NCBI GenBank assembly: GCA_964561025.1
Contig: CAZLNM010000009.1
Span: 1 to 64,000, forward strand
Length of the DNA: 64,000 bases
Direction: 5' to 3'
Source: JAAZNF01 sp964561025
GTDB lineage: Bacteria > Myxococcota > B64-G9
Under the pieces are notes generated by a model. That model had not been told where the DNA came from, ran no database searches, and was given only the letters and a program-made list of their open reading frames with translations. The translations under genes and the position numbers were made by a program. This document shows, in pieces, positions 1 to 7,229 of this stretch (its first letter is position 1; every line of letters starts with the position of its first letter).

Positions 1-37
1 GGGGAGGTGCGAGCGGCAGCGAGCCACCTCCCCGTAC
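1..37. repeat. Dispersed palindromic element, copy 1 (cut by window edge)
   Basis: An inverted repeat: GGGGAGGTG at 1-9 pairs with CACCTCCCC at 25-33 around a 15-nt loop, and GTAC follows at 34-37. The outer left arm would lie before the window. The same element, in the opposite orientation, is at 10234-10273, where the stem reads GTACGGGGAGGTG and the loop differs by about one base. It directly precedes the first visible start codon of sctN and may even lie inside its open frame. A REP-like or terminator-like role is possible; nothing here decides. Confidence 0.8.
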
Positions 38-38
38 T

Positions 39-1343
39 GTGGTGTGGCGGCGCCGGCTGTGCGGGCGCGATCTCTTTCGCCGCCGCGGCCGGGTGCTGGC
101 CGCGCGCGGGACGCTTCTGGAAGCATGCCTGCCCCGCGCCCGCCTGGGTGAAGTGGTGCAGCTCGGGCAGGCGCGGGCCCAGGCCGAGGTGTGCGGCTTC
201 TGCGGCGACCGGGCCATGCTGCTGCCGACGTGCGGCTGTCAGGGCCTGGCGCCCGGCGAGGTGGTGGAGGCCACCGGCGAGCCCTTCGCCCTGCCCTGGT
301 CGGAGAGCCTGGCGGGGTGCCTGGTCGACGCCCATGCCCGCCGGCTGGACGGGGGGCCGCCGCTGCCGGTCGAGCGCCGCTTGCCGCTCTTCGCCGCGCC
401 TCCCGATCCCGCTCACCGCCCGCCGATCCGGGAGGTGCTGTTCACCGGCGTGCGGGCCATCGACGGCCTGCTCACGCTGGGAGTGGGGCAGCGCGTGGGC
501 CTGTATGCCGGGCCGGGCGTGGGCAAGTCGACCCTGCTCGGCCAGCTCGCGCGCCAGGCCAGGGTCGAGCGGGTGGTGCTGTGCCTGGTCGGGGAGCGGG
601 GCCGCGAGGTCAACGACTTCCTCGAGCGGGCGCTCGGCCCCGAGGGGCGGCGGCGTACGGTGACGGTGTGCGCCACCGCCGATGCCCCCGCGGGGGAGCG
701 GGCCCGGGTCCTGCCGGCGGCCACGGCCATCGCCGAGGGGTTCCGTGATCGAGGCCAGTCGGTGCTCCTGCTGGTGGACTCGTTGACGCGCCACGTGCGC
801 GCCATGCGCGACGTGGCGCTCGCCCTGGGAGAGGCCCCCGGGCGAAGAGGATTCCCGCCGTCGGTATTCGATCAACTGGCCGGGTTGCTGGAGCGGGCCG
901 GGGCGGCCCCCAAGGCCGCCATCACCGCCGTTTACACCGTGCTGGTGGAGGGCGATGCGGAGGACGATCCGGTGGCCCAGGAGACGCGCGGCCTGCTGGA
1001 CGGCCACCTGGTGCTCTCGCCCGAGCTGGCCCGCAGCGGTCTGTTCCCGGCCCTCGATCCCGCGGAGTCGCTGAGCCGCTTGATGGACACCCTGGTCGGC
1101 CCGGAGCAGCTCGCGGCGGCGCGGCGGGTGCGGGCCTGGTGGAGCGCCTTCGAGTCCCGGCGCGAGCTCATCGCCGCCGGCGCCTACCAGCCGGGGGCGG
1201 AGCCTTTGCTCGACGAGGCCCTGCGCCGGCGCTCGCGCCTGCTCCAATTCCTCTCGCAGTCACCGAGCGAGTGCGCCGAGGCGCAGGAGACCGAGCGGCG
1301 TCTGCGAGGTCTCGTCGACACGGAGAGCGAGGACGGTCGATGA
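39..1343 (+). CDS. sctN: Type III secretion ATPase SctN (FliI/YscN family)
   Basis: Cytoplasmic hexameric ATPase that unfolds and releases chaperone-bound export substrates at the base of the secretion machine. As read it has 434 residues. The P-loop GPGVGKST is at about 158-165, the GERGREV motif follows near 188, and the Walker B strand LLLVDSLTR precedes the GEAPGRRGFPPSVF segment typical of SctN and FliI. The C-terminal helical domain is complete. The start is uncertain: GTG at 39 and 42 are the first candidates, neither has a Shine-Dalgarno, and the frame is open to the left edge, so some N-terminal residues may be missing (YscN has about eight more before RGRV). The stop overlaps the next ATG (ATGA). 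Confidence 0.93.
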   Translation: MVWRRRLCGRDLFRRRGRVLAARGTLLEACLPRARLGEVVQLGQARAQAEVCGFCGDRAMLLPTCGCQGLAPGEVVEATGEPFALPWSESLAGCLVDAHARRLDGGPPLPVERRLPLFAAPPDPAHRPPIREVLFTGVRAIDGLLTLGVGQRVGLYAGPGVGKSTLLGQLARQARVERVVLCLVGERGREVNDFLERALGPEGRRRTVTVCATADAPAGERARVLPAATAIAEGFRDRGQSVLLLVDSLTRHVRAMRDVALALGEAPGRRGFPPSVFDQLAGLLERAGAAPKAAITAVYTVLVEGDAEDDPVAQETRGLLDGHLVLSPELARSGLFPALDPAESLSRLMDTLVGPEQLAAARRVRAWWSAFESRRELIAAGAYQPGAEPLLDEALRRRSRLLQFLSQSPSECAEAQETERRLRGLVDTESEDGR

Positions 1344-2278
1344 AGACCCGTTGGCTCTCTCGTCTGCGCTCGATTCAGGTCGCGCGCGCGCTCCAGCAGG
1401 TGGTCCGGGTGCGGGAGCAGGTGGAGCTGGCGGCGGCCGGAGAGTGCCGGGCTGCCGGCGCGATCGTACGAGACCGGGATCGTTGGCGCGCGATGCAGGC
1501 GCGCAGGGAAGAGGCGGGCAGTATCGGGCAGGCCCAGTGGCGGCTTCTGCTGGAAGCGGGCGGCGAAGAGATCTTTCGGGCCACCCGGCGCTCGGCGAAT
1601 CTGGCGGCGCGCCAGGCGGAGGAGGCCCGGCAGAGGTACGCCGAGACGCTCGGGGAGGCGGCCCGCTCTTCGGCGCTGCGCCAGGCGGCCGCCCGCATCG
1701 AGCGGCGCTGGCGCCTAGTTTCCGAACGGCGCCGAGAAGCAAAAGAAGAAGAGGGGCACCGTGAGGAGCGCAAAGCGAGTTGGGGCCGGAAGGAGGACGC
1801 CATGCACATTCACGCCACACGTCGAATGAACCCGTTGGCGGAGACAGCGCCGGCGGCCAGGGTAGCGAGGGAGCGCTTTGAACAATTGCTGCCCGAGGGG
1901 CCGGCTGGCTTTGGCCCGGCGCTCTGGTGCGGGGGGGGCGTGGCGCCGGAGCCCGCGGAGGCGGGGGCCCGGGTTCAGACGGCGGGCGCGGACGCCATCC
2001 CGGCCGCCATCGAGCTCGAGCGGGCCATCCTGGAGCGCCTGGAGGGAGCGCCGGCCGTGCAAGCGCAACTCGCGCAATCGGGCGTGGAGCTGCGCCTGCG
2101 AGGTGGTGAACTGGATGGGCTGGTGTGTCACATCCAGATGGTCGAAGGCGCGGTCGATTGCCGGCTGCGGGAGTGCAGCGCGGTGCGCCGCGTCGATCTG
2201 CGGGCGCTGTCATCAGGGCTCGAGCGCCGCCTGGCCGCGGCCGGCCTGCGCCTGGGGCGGTGGGAGGTGCGGGAATGA
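1340..2278 (+). CDS. SctO-SctP fusion (FliJ-like stalk plus FliK/YscP-like C-terminus)
   Basis: One uninterrupted frame of 312 codons fills the place where injectisome clusters have two genes, sctO and sctP. Residues 1 to about 150 are rich in Arg, Glu, Gln and Ala with heptad-like spacing, as in the FliJ/YscO coiled-coil stalk that sits in the ATPase ring. From about residue 240 the sequence (LRLRGGELDGL, then a short strand and RLAAAGLRLGRWEV) resembles the C-terminal domain of FliK/YscP length-control proteins. An excellent ribosome site precedes an in-frame ATG at 1802 (codon 155), so a separate 158-residue SctP-like product is likely. Role assignment is by position and weak similarity. 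The last bases overlap the sctQ start. Confidence 0.7.
   Translation: MKTRWLSRLRSIQVARALQQVVRVREQVELAAAGECRAAGAIVRDRDRWRAMQARREEAGSIGQAQWRLLLEAGGEEIFRATRRSANLAARQAEEARQRYAETLGEAARSSALRQAAARIERRWRLVSERRREAKEEEGHREERKASWGRKEDAMHIHATRRMNPLAETAPAARVARERFEQLLPEGPAGFGPALWCGGGVAPEPAEAGARVQTAGADAIPAAIELERAILERLEGAPAVQAQLAQSGVELRLRGGELDGLVCHIQMVEGAVDCRLRECSAVRRVDLRALSSGLERRLAAAGLRLGRWEVRE
1790..1804 (+). promoter_or_regulatory. Internal ribosome binding site for an SctP-only product
   Basis: AGGAGG at 1791-1796 lies 5 nt before the in-frame ATG at 1802-1804, inside the sctO-sctP frame. It is a stronger site than the one before the first ATG at 1340. It could give both a fused and a short protein, or show that the upstream stop codon was lost. 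Confidence 0.65.
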
Positions 2279-3378
2279 ACTCGCGCGCCGACATCTGCCC
2301 GTTCCCCGCGCATCGGCTGGAGCGGGTGGGCCGCGCCGAGGTGGAGCTGGCGCGCCGCTTGCGGCTGCGGGCCCGGCTGGAGGCGCTGACGCCGGCGGCG
2401 TTCGAGCTCGGCCGGCACCTCGGTCTGGGCGGCGCGGCGCTCGCCTTCGCCAGAGTGGAGGGGTTGGCGCTGGAGGATCTGCGCCGGGCGTTCCCCGGGG
2501 AGTGGCGCTTCGCGGTGTTGAGCGAGCCGCCCTCGGGGCGGATCGGGTTTCTGGCGCTGGAGGGTTCGTTCTGGTCCTTGCTGCTTTCGCGCCTGGAGGC
2601 GCCGCGCGAGGAGCTGGAGCGCGGCCGGGATGGCCTGTGGGGCTGGCTGGTGTGCCGCGGCCTGGCGGCGCTGGGAGAGGAGGCCGCCGGCTGGCGCTTC
2701 TGCGGCGTGGTCACTTCGGTGGGCCAGCTGGGCCGGCTGTGCCCGCAGAGCGAACGACTGGCCTGCGCCTGGGTCCGCATCGCGGCGGGCTTCGCGCCCG
2801 GTCGGGCGGCGTGGCTGGAGCCGGAGGCCTCCCTCCAGCGGGCGCCGGCCGGCACTCGGGAGTCGGGTCTCGCCGCCGAGCTCGCGGTTTCGTTTTCGCT
2901 GCTCCTGGGCCAGGTCGAGCTCGAGGCGGCGGAGGCCGGAGGCATGCGCCCCGGCGACGTGGTGTTTTTCCAGCCGGAGGCCGGCGAGCGGCGCGTGCTG
3001 GCGTGCGGCGGTGCCCGGCTGTACGGGCGGCTCGAGGGGGCGAACTTCCGGCTCGTGGAGTGGAGCCTTCAACCCGGAGGAGGAGACATGGGCGAGGTCA
3101 AGGTCGAGGAAGGTCGGGCGTTGGAGCCGGTGCTGCTGGAGGGTCTTCCGGTGCCGGTGTCCATCGAGGCGGGCACGGTGCAGCTGACGGTCGGCGAGCT
3201 GTCCGGGCTGCGCTGCGGTGACGTCATCGTGCTGGGAGACCTCCTGCTGGCGCCGGTGAACGTGCGCGCCGGCTCGCGCTTGCTCGGACGGGGCGAGCTG
3301 GTGGACGTGGATGGCCGGCGCGGCGTGCGGCTGCTGGAGGTGTACTTGGCGGGGGCCGATCATGCGAATGCCGCTTGA
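2275..3378 (+). CDS. sctQ: Type III secretion sorting-platform (C-ring) protein SctQ
   Basis: A 367-residue protein with the usual SctQ plan: a divergent N-terminal region (1-190), then two SpoA (surface presentation of antigens) domains. The last, about residues 285-360, has the pattern VPVSIEAGTVQLTVGEL and LRCGDVIVLG of FliN-type SpoA domains. SctQ forms the cytoplasmic pods that recruit SctN and substrates. Having both SpoA domains in one chain marks it as an injectisome protein and not separate flagellar FliM and FliN. ATG overlaps the preceding stop; the gene runs 17 nt into the FliO-like gene. A second start site inside the gene predicts a free C-terminal domain. Confidence 0.88.
   Translation: MNSRADICPFPAHRLERVGRAEVELARRLRLRARLEALTPAAFELGRHLGLGGAALAFARVEGLALEDLRRAFPGEWRFAVLSEPPSGRIGFLALEGSFWSLLLSRLEAPREELERGRDGLWGWLVCRGLAALGEEAAGWRFCGVVTSVGQLGRLCPQSERLACAWVRIAAGFAPGRAAWLEPEASLQRAPAGTRESGLAAELAVSFSLLLGQVELEAAEAGGMRPGDVVFFQPEAGERRVLACGGARLYGRLEGANFRLVEWSLQPGGGDMGEVKVEEGRALEPVLLEGLPVPVSIEAGTVQLTVGELSGLRCGDVIVLGDLLLAPVNVRAGSRLLGRGELVDVDGRRGVRLLEVYLAGADHANAA
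3076..3090 (+). promoter_or_regulatory. Internal ribosome binding site for SctQ-C
   Basis: A purine run GGAGGAGGAG (3076-3085) stands 2-7 nt before an in-frame ATG at 3088. It would direct a 96-residue product that is exactly the C-terminal SpoA domain of SctQ. Internal initiation of this kind is established for YscQ, SpaO and Spa33. Confidence 0.8.
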
Positions 3379-3700
3379 GCGTCGCTCCCTGCGCGTGGCG
3401 ATCGCGGCGGCCGGCCTGCTCTTGCTGTGGGTCATATCCCGGCCGCTGGCCGGCGCCGGGCTGGGCTTCTCGGCGCTCATGTGGGGAGGGGGACTGATGG
3501 GCCTGTGGTGGTGGCGCCGGCGTCGCAATACGGCCCCCGGCCCCCGCCTGCGCTGCCTGGAGCGGTTGCGCCTCTCCGGGAGCCGGGAGGTGTGCCTGAT
3601 CGAGATCGACGGCCGACGGCTGCTCGTGGGGTGCGGCGAGGGCGGCATGCGCCTGCTCTCGCGGTTGCCCGAACCCCCGGCCCCGGGCGGTGCCCCATGA
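3362..3700 (+). CDS. FliO-like small membrane protein
   Basis: 112 residues with hydrophobic segments at about 11-24 and 34-47, then RRRR and a small cytoplasmic beta domain with the string LRCLERLRLSGSREVCLIEI followed by RRLLVGCGEGGMRLL. This matches the FliO fold (a membrane anchor followed by strands of the type 'v.Lveigd..lLvGvt..gi.lL'). FliO helps assemble the FliP ring in flagella, and it sits here directly before the FliP homologue sctR, as in fliOPQR. Most injectisome clusters are described without FliO. Start 3362 or the ATG at 3368; the gene begins inside sctQ and ends overlapping the sctR ATG. Assignment is by similarity seen by eye and by synteny. Confidence 0.65.
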   Translation: MRMPLERRSLRVAIAAAGLLLLWVISRPLAGAGLGFSALMWGGGLMGLWWWRRRRNTAPGPRLRCLERLRLSGSREVCLIEIDGRRLLVGCGEGGMRLLSRLPEPPAPGGAP

Positions 3701-4323
3701 ACACCTCGCCGGTGACGTTGCTTGCGCTCATGGCGGGCCTGTCGCTGCTGCCTTTTGTGCTGGTCATGCTGACCTCGTTCGTGCGCATGGCGGTGGTGCT
3801 GTCCATCCTGCGCTCGGCGCTGGGCGCGGGCCAGGTGCCGCCGGGGAGCGTGATCACCGGCCTGGCGCTGGTGCTCAGTCTGGTGGTCATGTCGCCGGTG
3901 GCGGCCCAGATCGGCGGGCGCCTGGAGGAGAGCTGGCCGCGGCTGCAGCAGGCCACCCCCGAGGAGCTGTGGCGCGAAGGCGCGCGCATCGTCGAGCCGC
4001 TGTCCGACTTCTTGCACCGCCACACCGAGCCGGAGCGCCTGCGGGAGTTCGCCCGCCTGCTGGGCGACGATCCCCAGGCGCCGGGCTGGCGCTCGCTGGT
4101 GCCGGCCTTCGCGGTGGGCCAGCTGGAGCAAGCCTTCCGTACCGGCTTCGTGCTGTTCTTGCCGTTTTTGGTGTTGGATCTGCTGGTGGGCAGCATCCTG
4201 CTGTCGCTGGGCATGCACATGCTCTCGCCGGCCGGCGTGTCGCTGCCATTCAAGCTGCTCCTGTTCGTGGCGGCCGACGGCTGGAACCTCCTCGGCGCGA
4301 ACCTGCTCGCGTCGGCCACCTGA
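3697..4323 (+). CDS. sctR: Type III export gate protein SctR (FliP family)
   Basis: 208-residue inner membrane protein, a core of the helical export gate with SctS and SctT. It shows both family signatures: TSFVRMAVVLSILRSALG near the N-terminus and, near the C-terminus, FLVLDLLVGSILLSLGM followed by MLSP and VSLPFKLLLFV. Four hydrophobic segments and a large periplasmic loop (about 75-145) agree with FliP. The length is typical for SctR. ATG overlaps the end of the FliO-like gene, and sctS follows after 8 nt. Confidence 0.96.
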   Translation: MNTSPVTLLALMAGLSLLPFVLVMLTSFVRMAVVLSILRSALGAGQVPPGSVITGLALVLSLVVMSPVAAQIGGRLEESWPRLQQATPEELWREGARIVEPLSDFLHRHTEPERLREFARLLGDDPQAPGWRSLVPAFAVGQLEQAFRTGFVLFLPFLVLDLLVGSILLSLGMHMLSPAGVSLPFKLLLFVAADGWNLLGANLLASAT

Positions 4324-4331
4324 GGCCCGCC

Positions 4332-4580
4332 ATGGAAACGGATCTGCTGGAGCTGGCGCGCCGGGCCCTGTGGCTGTCGATTACGCTGTCCGCCCCGCTG
4401 GTGGGGCTGGCCCTGGCGGTGGGCCTGCTGGTGGGGCTGTTCCAGGCGGCGACGCAGATCCAGGAGTTCACCCTGTCCTTCGCGCCCAAGGTGATCGGCG
4501 TACTGCTGCTGCTCTCGTTGCTCGCCCCCTGGATCGGAGAGCAGCTGGTCCAGTTCTTTCGCCTGGGCCTGGGGGGATGA
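4332..4580 (+). CDS. sctS: Type III export gate protein SctS (FliQ family)
   Basis: 82 residues with two membrane segments forming a hairpin, the normal size for SctS/FliQ. The conserved run GLFQAATQIQEFTLSFAPK between them is diagnostic. It packs around the SctR pentamer in the export gate. It lies between sctR and sctT in the universal R-S-T order. The TGA at 4578-4580 is followed immediately by the sctT GTG. Confidence 0.96.
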   Translation: METDLLELARRALWLSITLSAPLVGLALAVGLLVGLFQAATQIQEFTLSFAPKVIGVLLLLSLLAPWIGEQLVQFFRLGLGG

Positions 4581-4581
4581 C

Positions 4582-5286
4582 GTGGACGGGATCGCGCCCA
4601 CGACGCTGGTCGCTGCCCGCTTGCTCCCCGCGCTGTGGATGATCCCCGCCCTGGGGGGAGGGCGGGTGCCCGTGCCGGCGCGGCTCGCGCTGGCGCTGGT
4701 GCTGGGGTGGGCGCTGCGCCCTGACATGGCACCAGCCATCGCCACCGGGCCGCTTTTGCTGCACCTGGGATTGGAGCTTTCGCTGGGGTGCGTGCTGGCC
4801 GTGGCCGCCAGCGCCGTCTTTTTCGGCGCGCGCATGGCCGGCGAGTGGGTGGACGCCATGAGCCAGCGCCCCGGCGGCGCCTTCATCGTGCTGGAGGGCG
4901 AGGCCATGAGCCCGCTGGGCACGCTCGAGCTGCTGCTCGCCTGCGGGCTGTTCTTCGCTTGCGGTGGCCCGGAGCTGTTTCTGGAACAGTTCCGTGAGAG
5001 CTTGCGCCGCTTGCCGCCGGGTGAGTGGCCCTCGCCGGCCGACGTGGCGGCGGCGGCGCGACTGGTGTTGCAGGCCGGGGCCGGGGCCTTGCGCGTCGGC
5101 GCGGCGCTGGCCTTCCCGGCCGCCGGCGCCCTGTGGTTGCTGGAGGGAGTGCTGGCCTTCGCCGGGCGCGCGGCGCCCCAGCTGCCGGTGTACTTCGTGG
5201 GCATGCCGCTGCGGGCCGTGCTGGGCGCCGGCGTGCTCGGGCTCACCTTGGACGGCACCCTGGCGCTGTTCTTGCGCGGCCTGTGA
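4582..5286 (+). CDS. sctT: Type III export gate protein SctT (FliR family)
   Basis: 234-residue polytopic membrane protein that caps the export gate. Family features are the N-terminal RLLPALWMIPALGG segment, GARMAGEWVDAMSQRPGG at about 87-104, and the C-terminal LPVYFVGMPLRAVLGAGVLG. It is slightly shorter than typical SctT (about 255). GTG start at 4582, one base after the sctS stop; the overlapping ATG at 4577 is out of frame. This ends the visible cluster: sctU, sctV and the basal-body rings SctC, SctD and SctJ are not in the window. Confidence 0.94.
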   Translation: MDGIAPTTLVAARLLPALWMIPALGGGRVPVPARLALALVLGWALRPDMAPAIATGPLLLHLGLELSLGCVLAVAASAVFFGARMAGEWVDAMSQRPGGAFIVLEGEAMSPLGTLELLLACGLFFACGGPELFLEQFRESLRRLPPGEWPSPADVAAAARLVLQAGAGALRVGAALAFPAAGALWLLEGVLAFAGRAAPQLPVYFVGMPLRAVLGAGVLGLTLDGTLALFLRGL

Positions 5287-5291
5287 TGGGC

Positions 5292-6176
5292 TCAGGCCCC
5301 GGGGGCGCCGCGGCCTGGCCGATCCAGCGCCAGCACCACCACCGAGGCCGCGATGAGCGCGTACCCTGCCAACATGTGGGCGGTGAGGGGCTCGCCGTAG
5401 GCCCAGAAGGCCACCAGGCCGGCCAGCAAGGGTTCGACCAGCGTGGCGGTGGCGATGCGCCCGGCGTCCAGGTAACGCAGGGCGAAGTTGAACGAGGTGT
5501 GGCCGATGAGCGTGGGGACGAGCGCCAGCAGCCCGAAGGCCAGCCAGGTCCGCCCATCGAAACCGATCAGCGGGAGCCCGAACAGCGCCGCGGTGGCGAA
5601 GCCGGCGGCCCCGGCCACTCCGTAGATCCCGGCGGCGTACACGTCCGTGTCCAGGGTGCGCCGCAGCCGCTTCCCCAGCAGAAAATACAGGGTGAAGAAC
5701 GCCGAGCACAGCAGGGCCAGCAGGTCCCCCGCCAGGTGCTCGGGGCGCAGGCTGAAGTCGGACCAGCCGATCACCGCCGAGCCCGCCAGCCCCAGCGCGA
5801 TGGATACGAAGAGCCGCGCCCCCAGCCGCTCGCCGAAGAAGAGGTGCGCCGCCAGGGCGGTGAACACCGGGTTCACCGAGAAGAAAATGGCGGCGGAGGC
5901 CACGGTGGTGGACTGGACCGCGGCGATCCAGGTGATGAGGTGCGCCGACAGCGCCAGGCCGGCGAGCAGCAAATAGAGCCGATCCAGCCTGCGCAGCGAC
6001 GCGAGTTGGCGCAGCTTGCCTCGGGCGAGCAGCACAAGCAGCACCGAGGCCAGCACCAGCCGCCAGGCGGCCATGGTCACCGCCGGCGCCTGGCCCAGCC
6101 GCACCAGGTTGCCGGACTGCGAGGCGGCCACCAGGCCCACCGAAAGGAACAGGTACACGCGCTTGGGCGTCGGCAT
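5292..6176 (-). CDS. EamA/DMT-family membrane exporter
   Basis: 294 residues with ten hydrophobic segments arranged as two EamA repeats (about 5-135 and 150-285), the layout of drug/metabolite transporters such as RhaT and YdcZ relatives. Substrate cannot be told from sequence. It is convergent with sctT (5 nt between stops) and follows the Nudix gene by 39 nt on the same strand, so it is probably the last gene of the udk-methyltransferase-Nudix unit. Confidence 0.88.
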   Translation of the reverse strand: MPTPKRVYLFLSVGLVAASQSGNLVRLGQAPAVTMAAWRLVLASVLLVLLARGKLRQLASLRRLDRLYLLLAGLALSAHLITWIAAVQSTTVASAAIFFSVNPVFTALAAHLFFGERLGARLFVSIALGLAGSAVIGWSDFSLRPEHLAGDLLALLCSAFFTLYFLLGKRLRRTLDTDVYAAGIYGVAGAAGFATAALFGLPLIGFDGRTWLAFGLLALVPTLIGHTSFNFALRYLDAGRIATATLVEPLLAGLVAFWAYGEPLTAHMLAGYALIAASVVVLALDRPGRGAPGA

Positions 6177-6215
6177 GAGGTGCTCGCGCAGGATGGGTCC
6201 GAGGGGCCGGTGCCC

Positions 6216-7229
6216 TCAGCCCAGCGCCGCTCCTTTTGTCTCGTCCGCCTCCCCGTACCCCAGGGCCACCTGGTACATGGCCCGGTCGAAGAACGCCACC
6301 AGGCGCCGGTCGAGCTCCAGGGCCCGGTAGGCCTCGATGGGCCGGGCCCAGACGCCGTGGCCGCGGGCGAACAGCCAGATGTTCTTGCGCAGCAGCGAGA
6401 GCGAGCTCAGGATCTCGGCCAGGGCCACGCCCTGGTGCCGCCGCGCCACGCCGAGCTGCCGATAGAAGTCGCGCACCTCCTGGCCGTCGCTCTCCTGGGA
6501 CAACCAGCGCTCGAACTGGCGCAGCACCGATTCGGCGCGGGGCAGCAGGTCGGAATCAGGCAGGGTACGGTAGCTCGGGGTGGTGGGGTTCTGGCGCACC
6601 TCCTCGAGCCACAGGCGGGCCACGTCCGCGGCGTGTTCTCGCAGCAGGCGCAGCAGCGGATCGGAGAGCAGGTCCTGTCGGTCGGCACCACCCAGCTTGT
6701 GAAACGAGTCCTGGATGGCCCACTCCTCGTGGTGCGCCTCGCGCAGGCGGTCGACGGCCTTGCGGTTCGAGGAGAAGGCCAGCGGCGGGAGATTTTCCAG
6801 CGAGAAGTAGGCCGCCTCCACGGCGTCGTCACCCGGCCGCGGCTCGCCCGAGAGGCGCTCGATCTCGAAGGTGACCACCAGCAGATCCCCGTAGAAGGAG
6901 TCCTCGAGCGAGTCGGCGTCGAGGAGCCGCACCACCCGCCCGCGGACGCCGGCTTCTTCTTCTAGCTCGCGCAGGGCGGCCTGCTCGATGGTCTCGTTGA
7001 GCTCGGCGAAACCGATGGGCAGGCACCACATCCCTCGGTGGGGATCCTTCCGGCGCCGCACCAGCAGGATGCGACGTTTGTCGTCGAGCACGGCGGCGGC
7101 GGCCACCGGCAAGGGGTTCTGGTAGAACACCGCGCCGCAGGCGTCGCACACGTCTCGCTCGCGATCGTCCACCCGGCGGCGCGCCAGGGTGGCGCCGCAC
7201 TGGGAGCACAGCTTGGGTCTCAATGGCAT
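6216..7229 (-). CDS. Nudix hydrolase with zinc ribbon and C-terminal RsbRD_N-like domain
   Basis: 337 residues in three parts. An N-terminal zinc ribbon has CxxC pairs at 8/11 and 28/31, like NudC. A complete Nudix box lies at about 73-95 (G, five residues, E, seven residues, RELEEEAGV), so pyrophosphohydrolase activity on a nucleoside diphosphate-X compound is likely. The last 140 residues (from about 195, DLLSDPLLRLLREHAADVARLWL onwards) are all-helical and resemble the RsbRD N-terminal sensory domain found on histidine kinases and stressosome proteins. That domain is not a usual Nudix partner. The ATG lies inside the methyltransferase gene (10-nt overlap). Nudix call firm; the C-terminal domain call is by eye. 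Confidence 0.85.
   Translation of the reverse strand: MPLRPKLCSQCGATLARRRVDDRERDVCDACGAVFYQNPLPVAAAAVLDDKRRILLVRRRKDPHRGMWCLPIGFAELNETIEQAALRELEEEAGVRGRVVRLLDADSLEDSFYGDLLVVTFEIERLSGEPRPGDDAVEAAYFSLENLPPLAFSSNRKAVDRLREAHHEEWAIQDSFHKLGGADRQDLLSDPLLRLLREHAADVARLWLEEVRQNPTTPSYRTLPDSDLLPRAESVLRQFERWLSQESDGQEVRDFYRQLGVARRHQGVALAEILSSLSLLRKNIWLFARGHGVWARPIEAYRALELDRRLVAFFDRAMYQVALGYGEADETKGAALG

Noticed and set aside
2128..4218. 696-codon minus-strand frame across sctQ-sctR
   Set aside because: His/Gln/Arg-rich shadow of five overlapping secretion genes on the plus strand.
1..5286. Secretion genes considered as a flagellar export cluster
   Set aside because: SctQ carries both SpoA domains in one chain and no flagellar structural gene is near; the FliO-like gene alone is not enough.
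5025..6965. 646-codon plus-strand frame opposite the DMT and Nudix genes
   Set aside because: Gln/Gly/Arg-rich translation with no family; both genes on the other strand show clear motifs.
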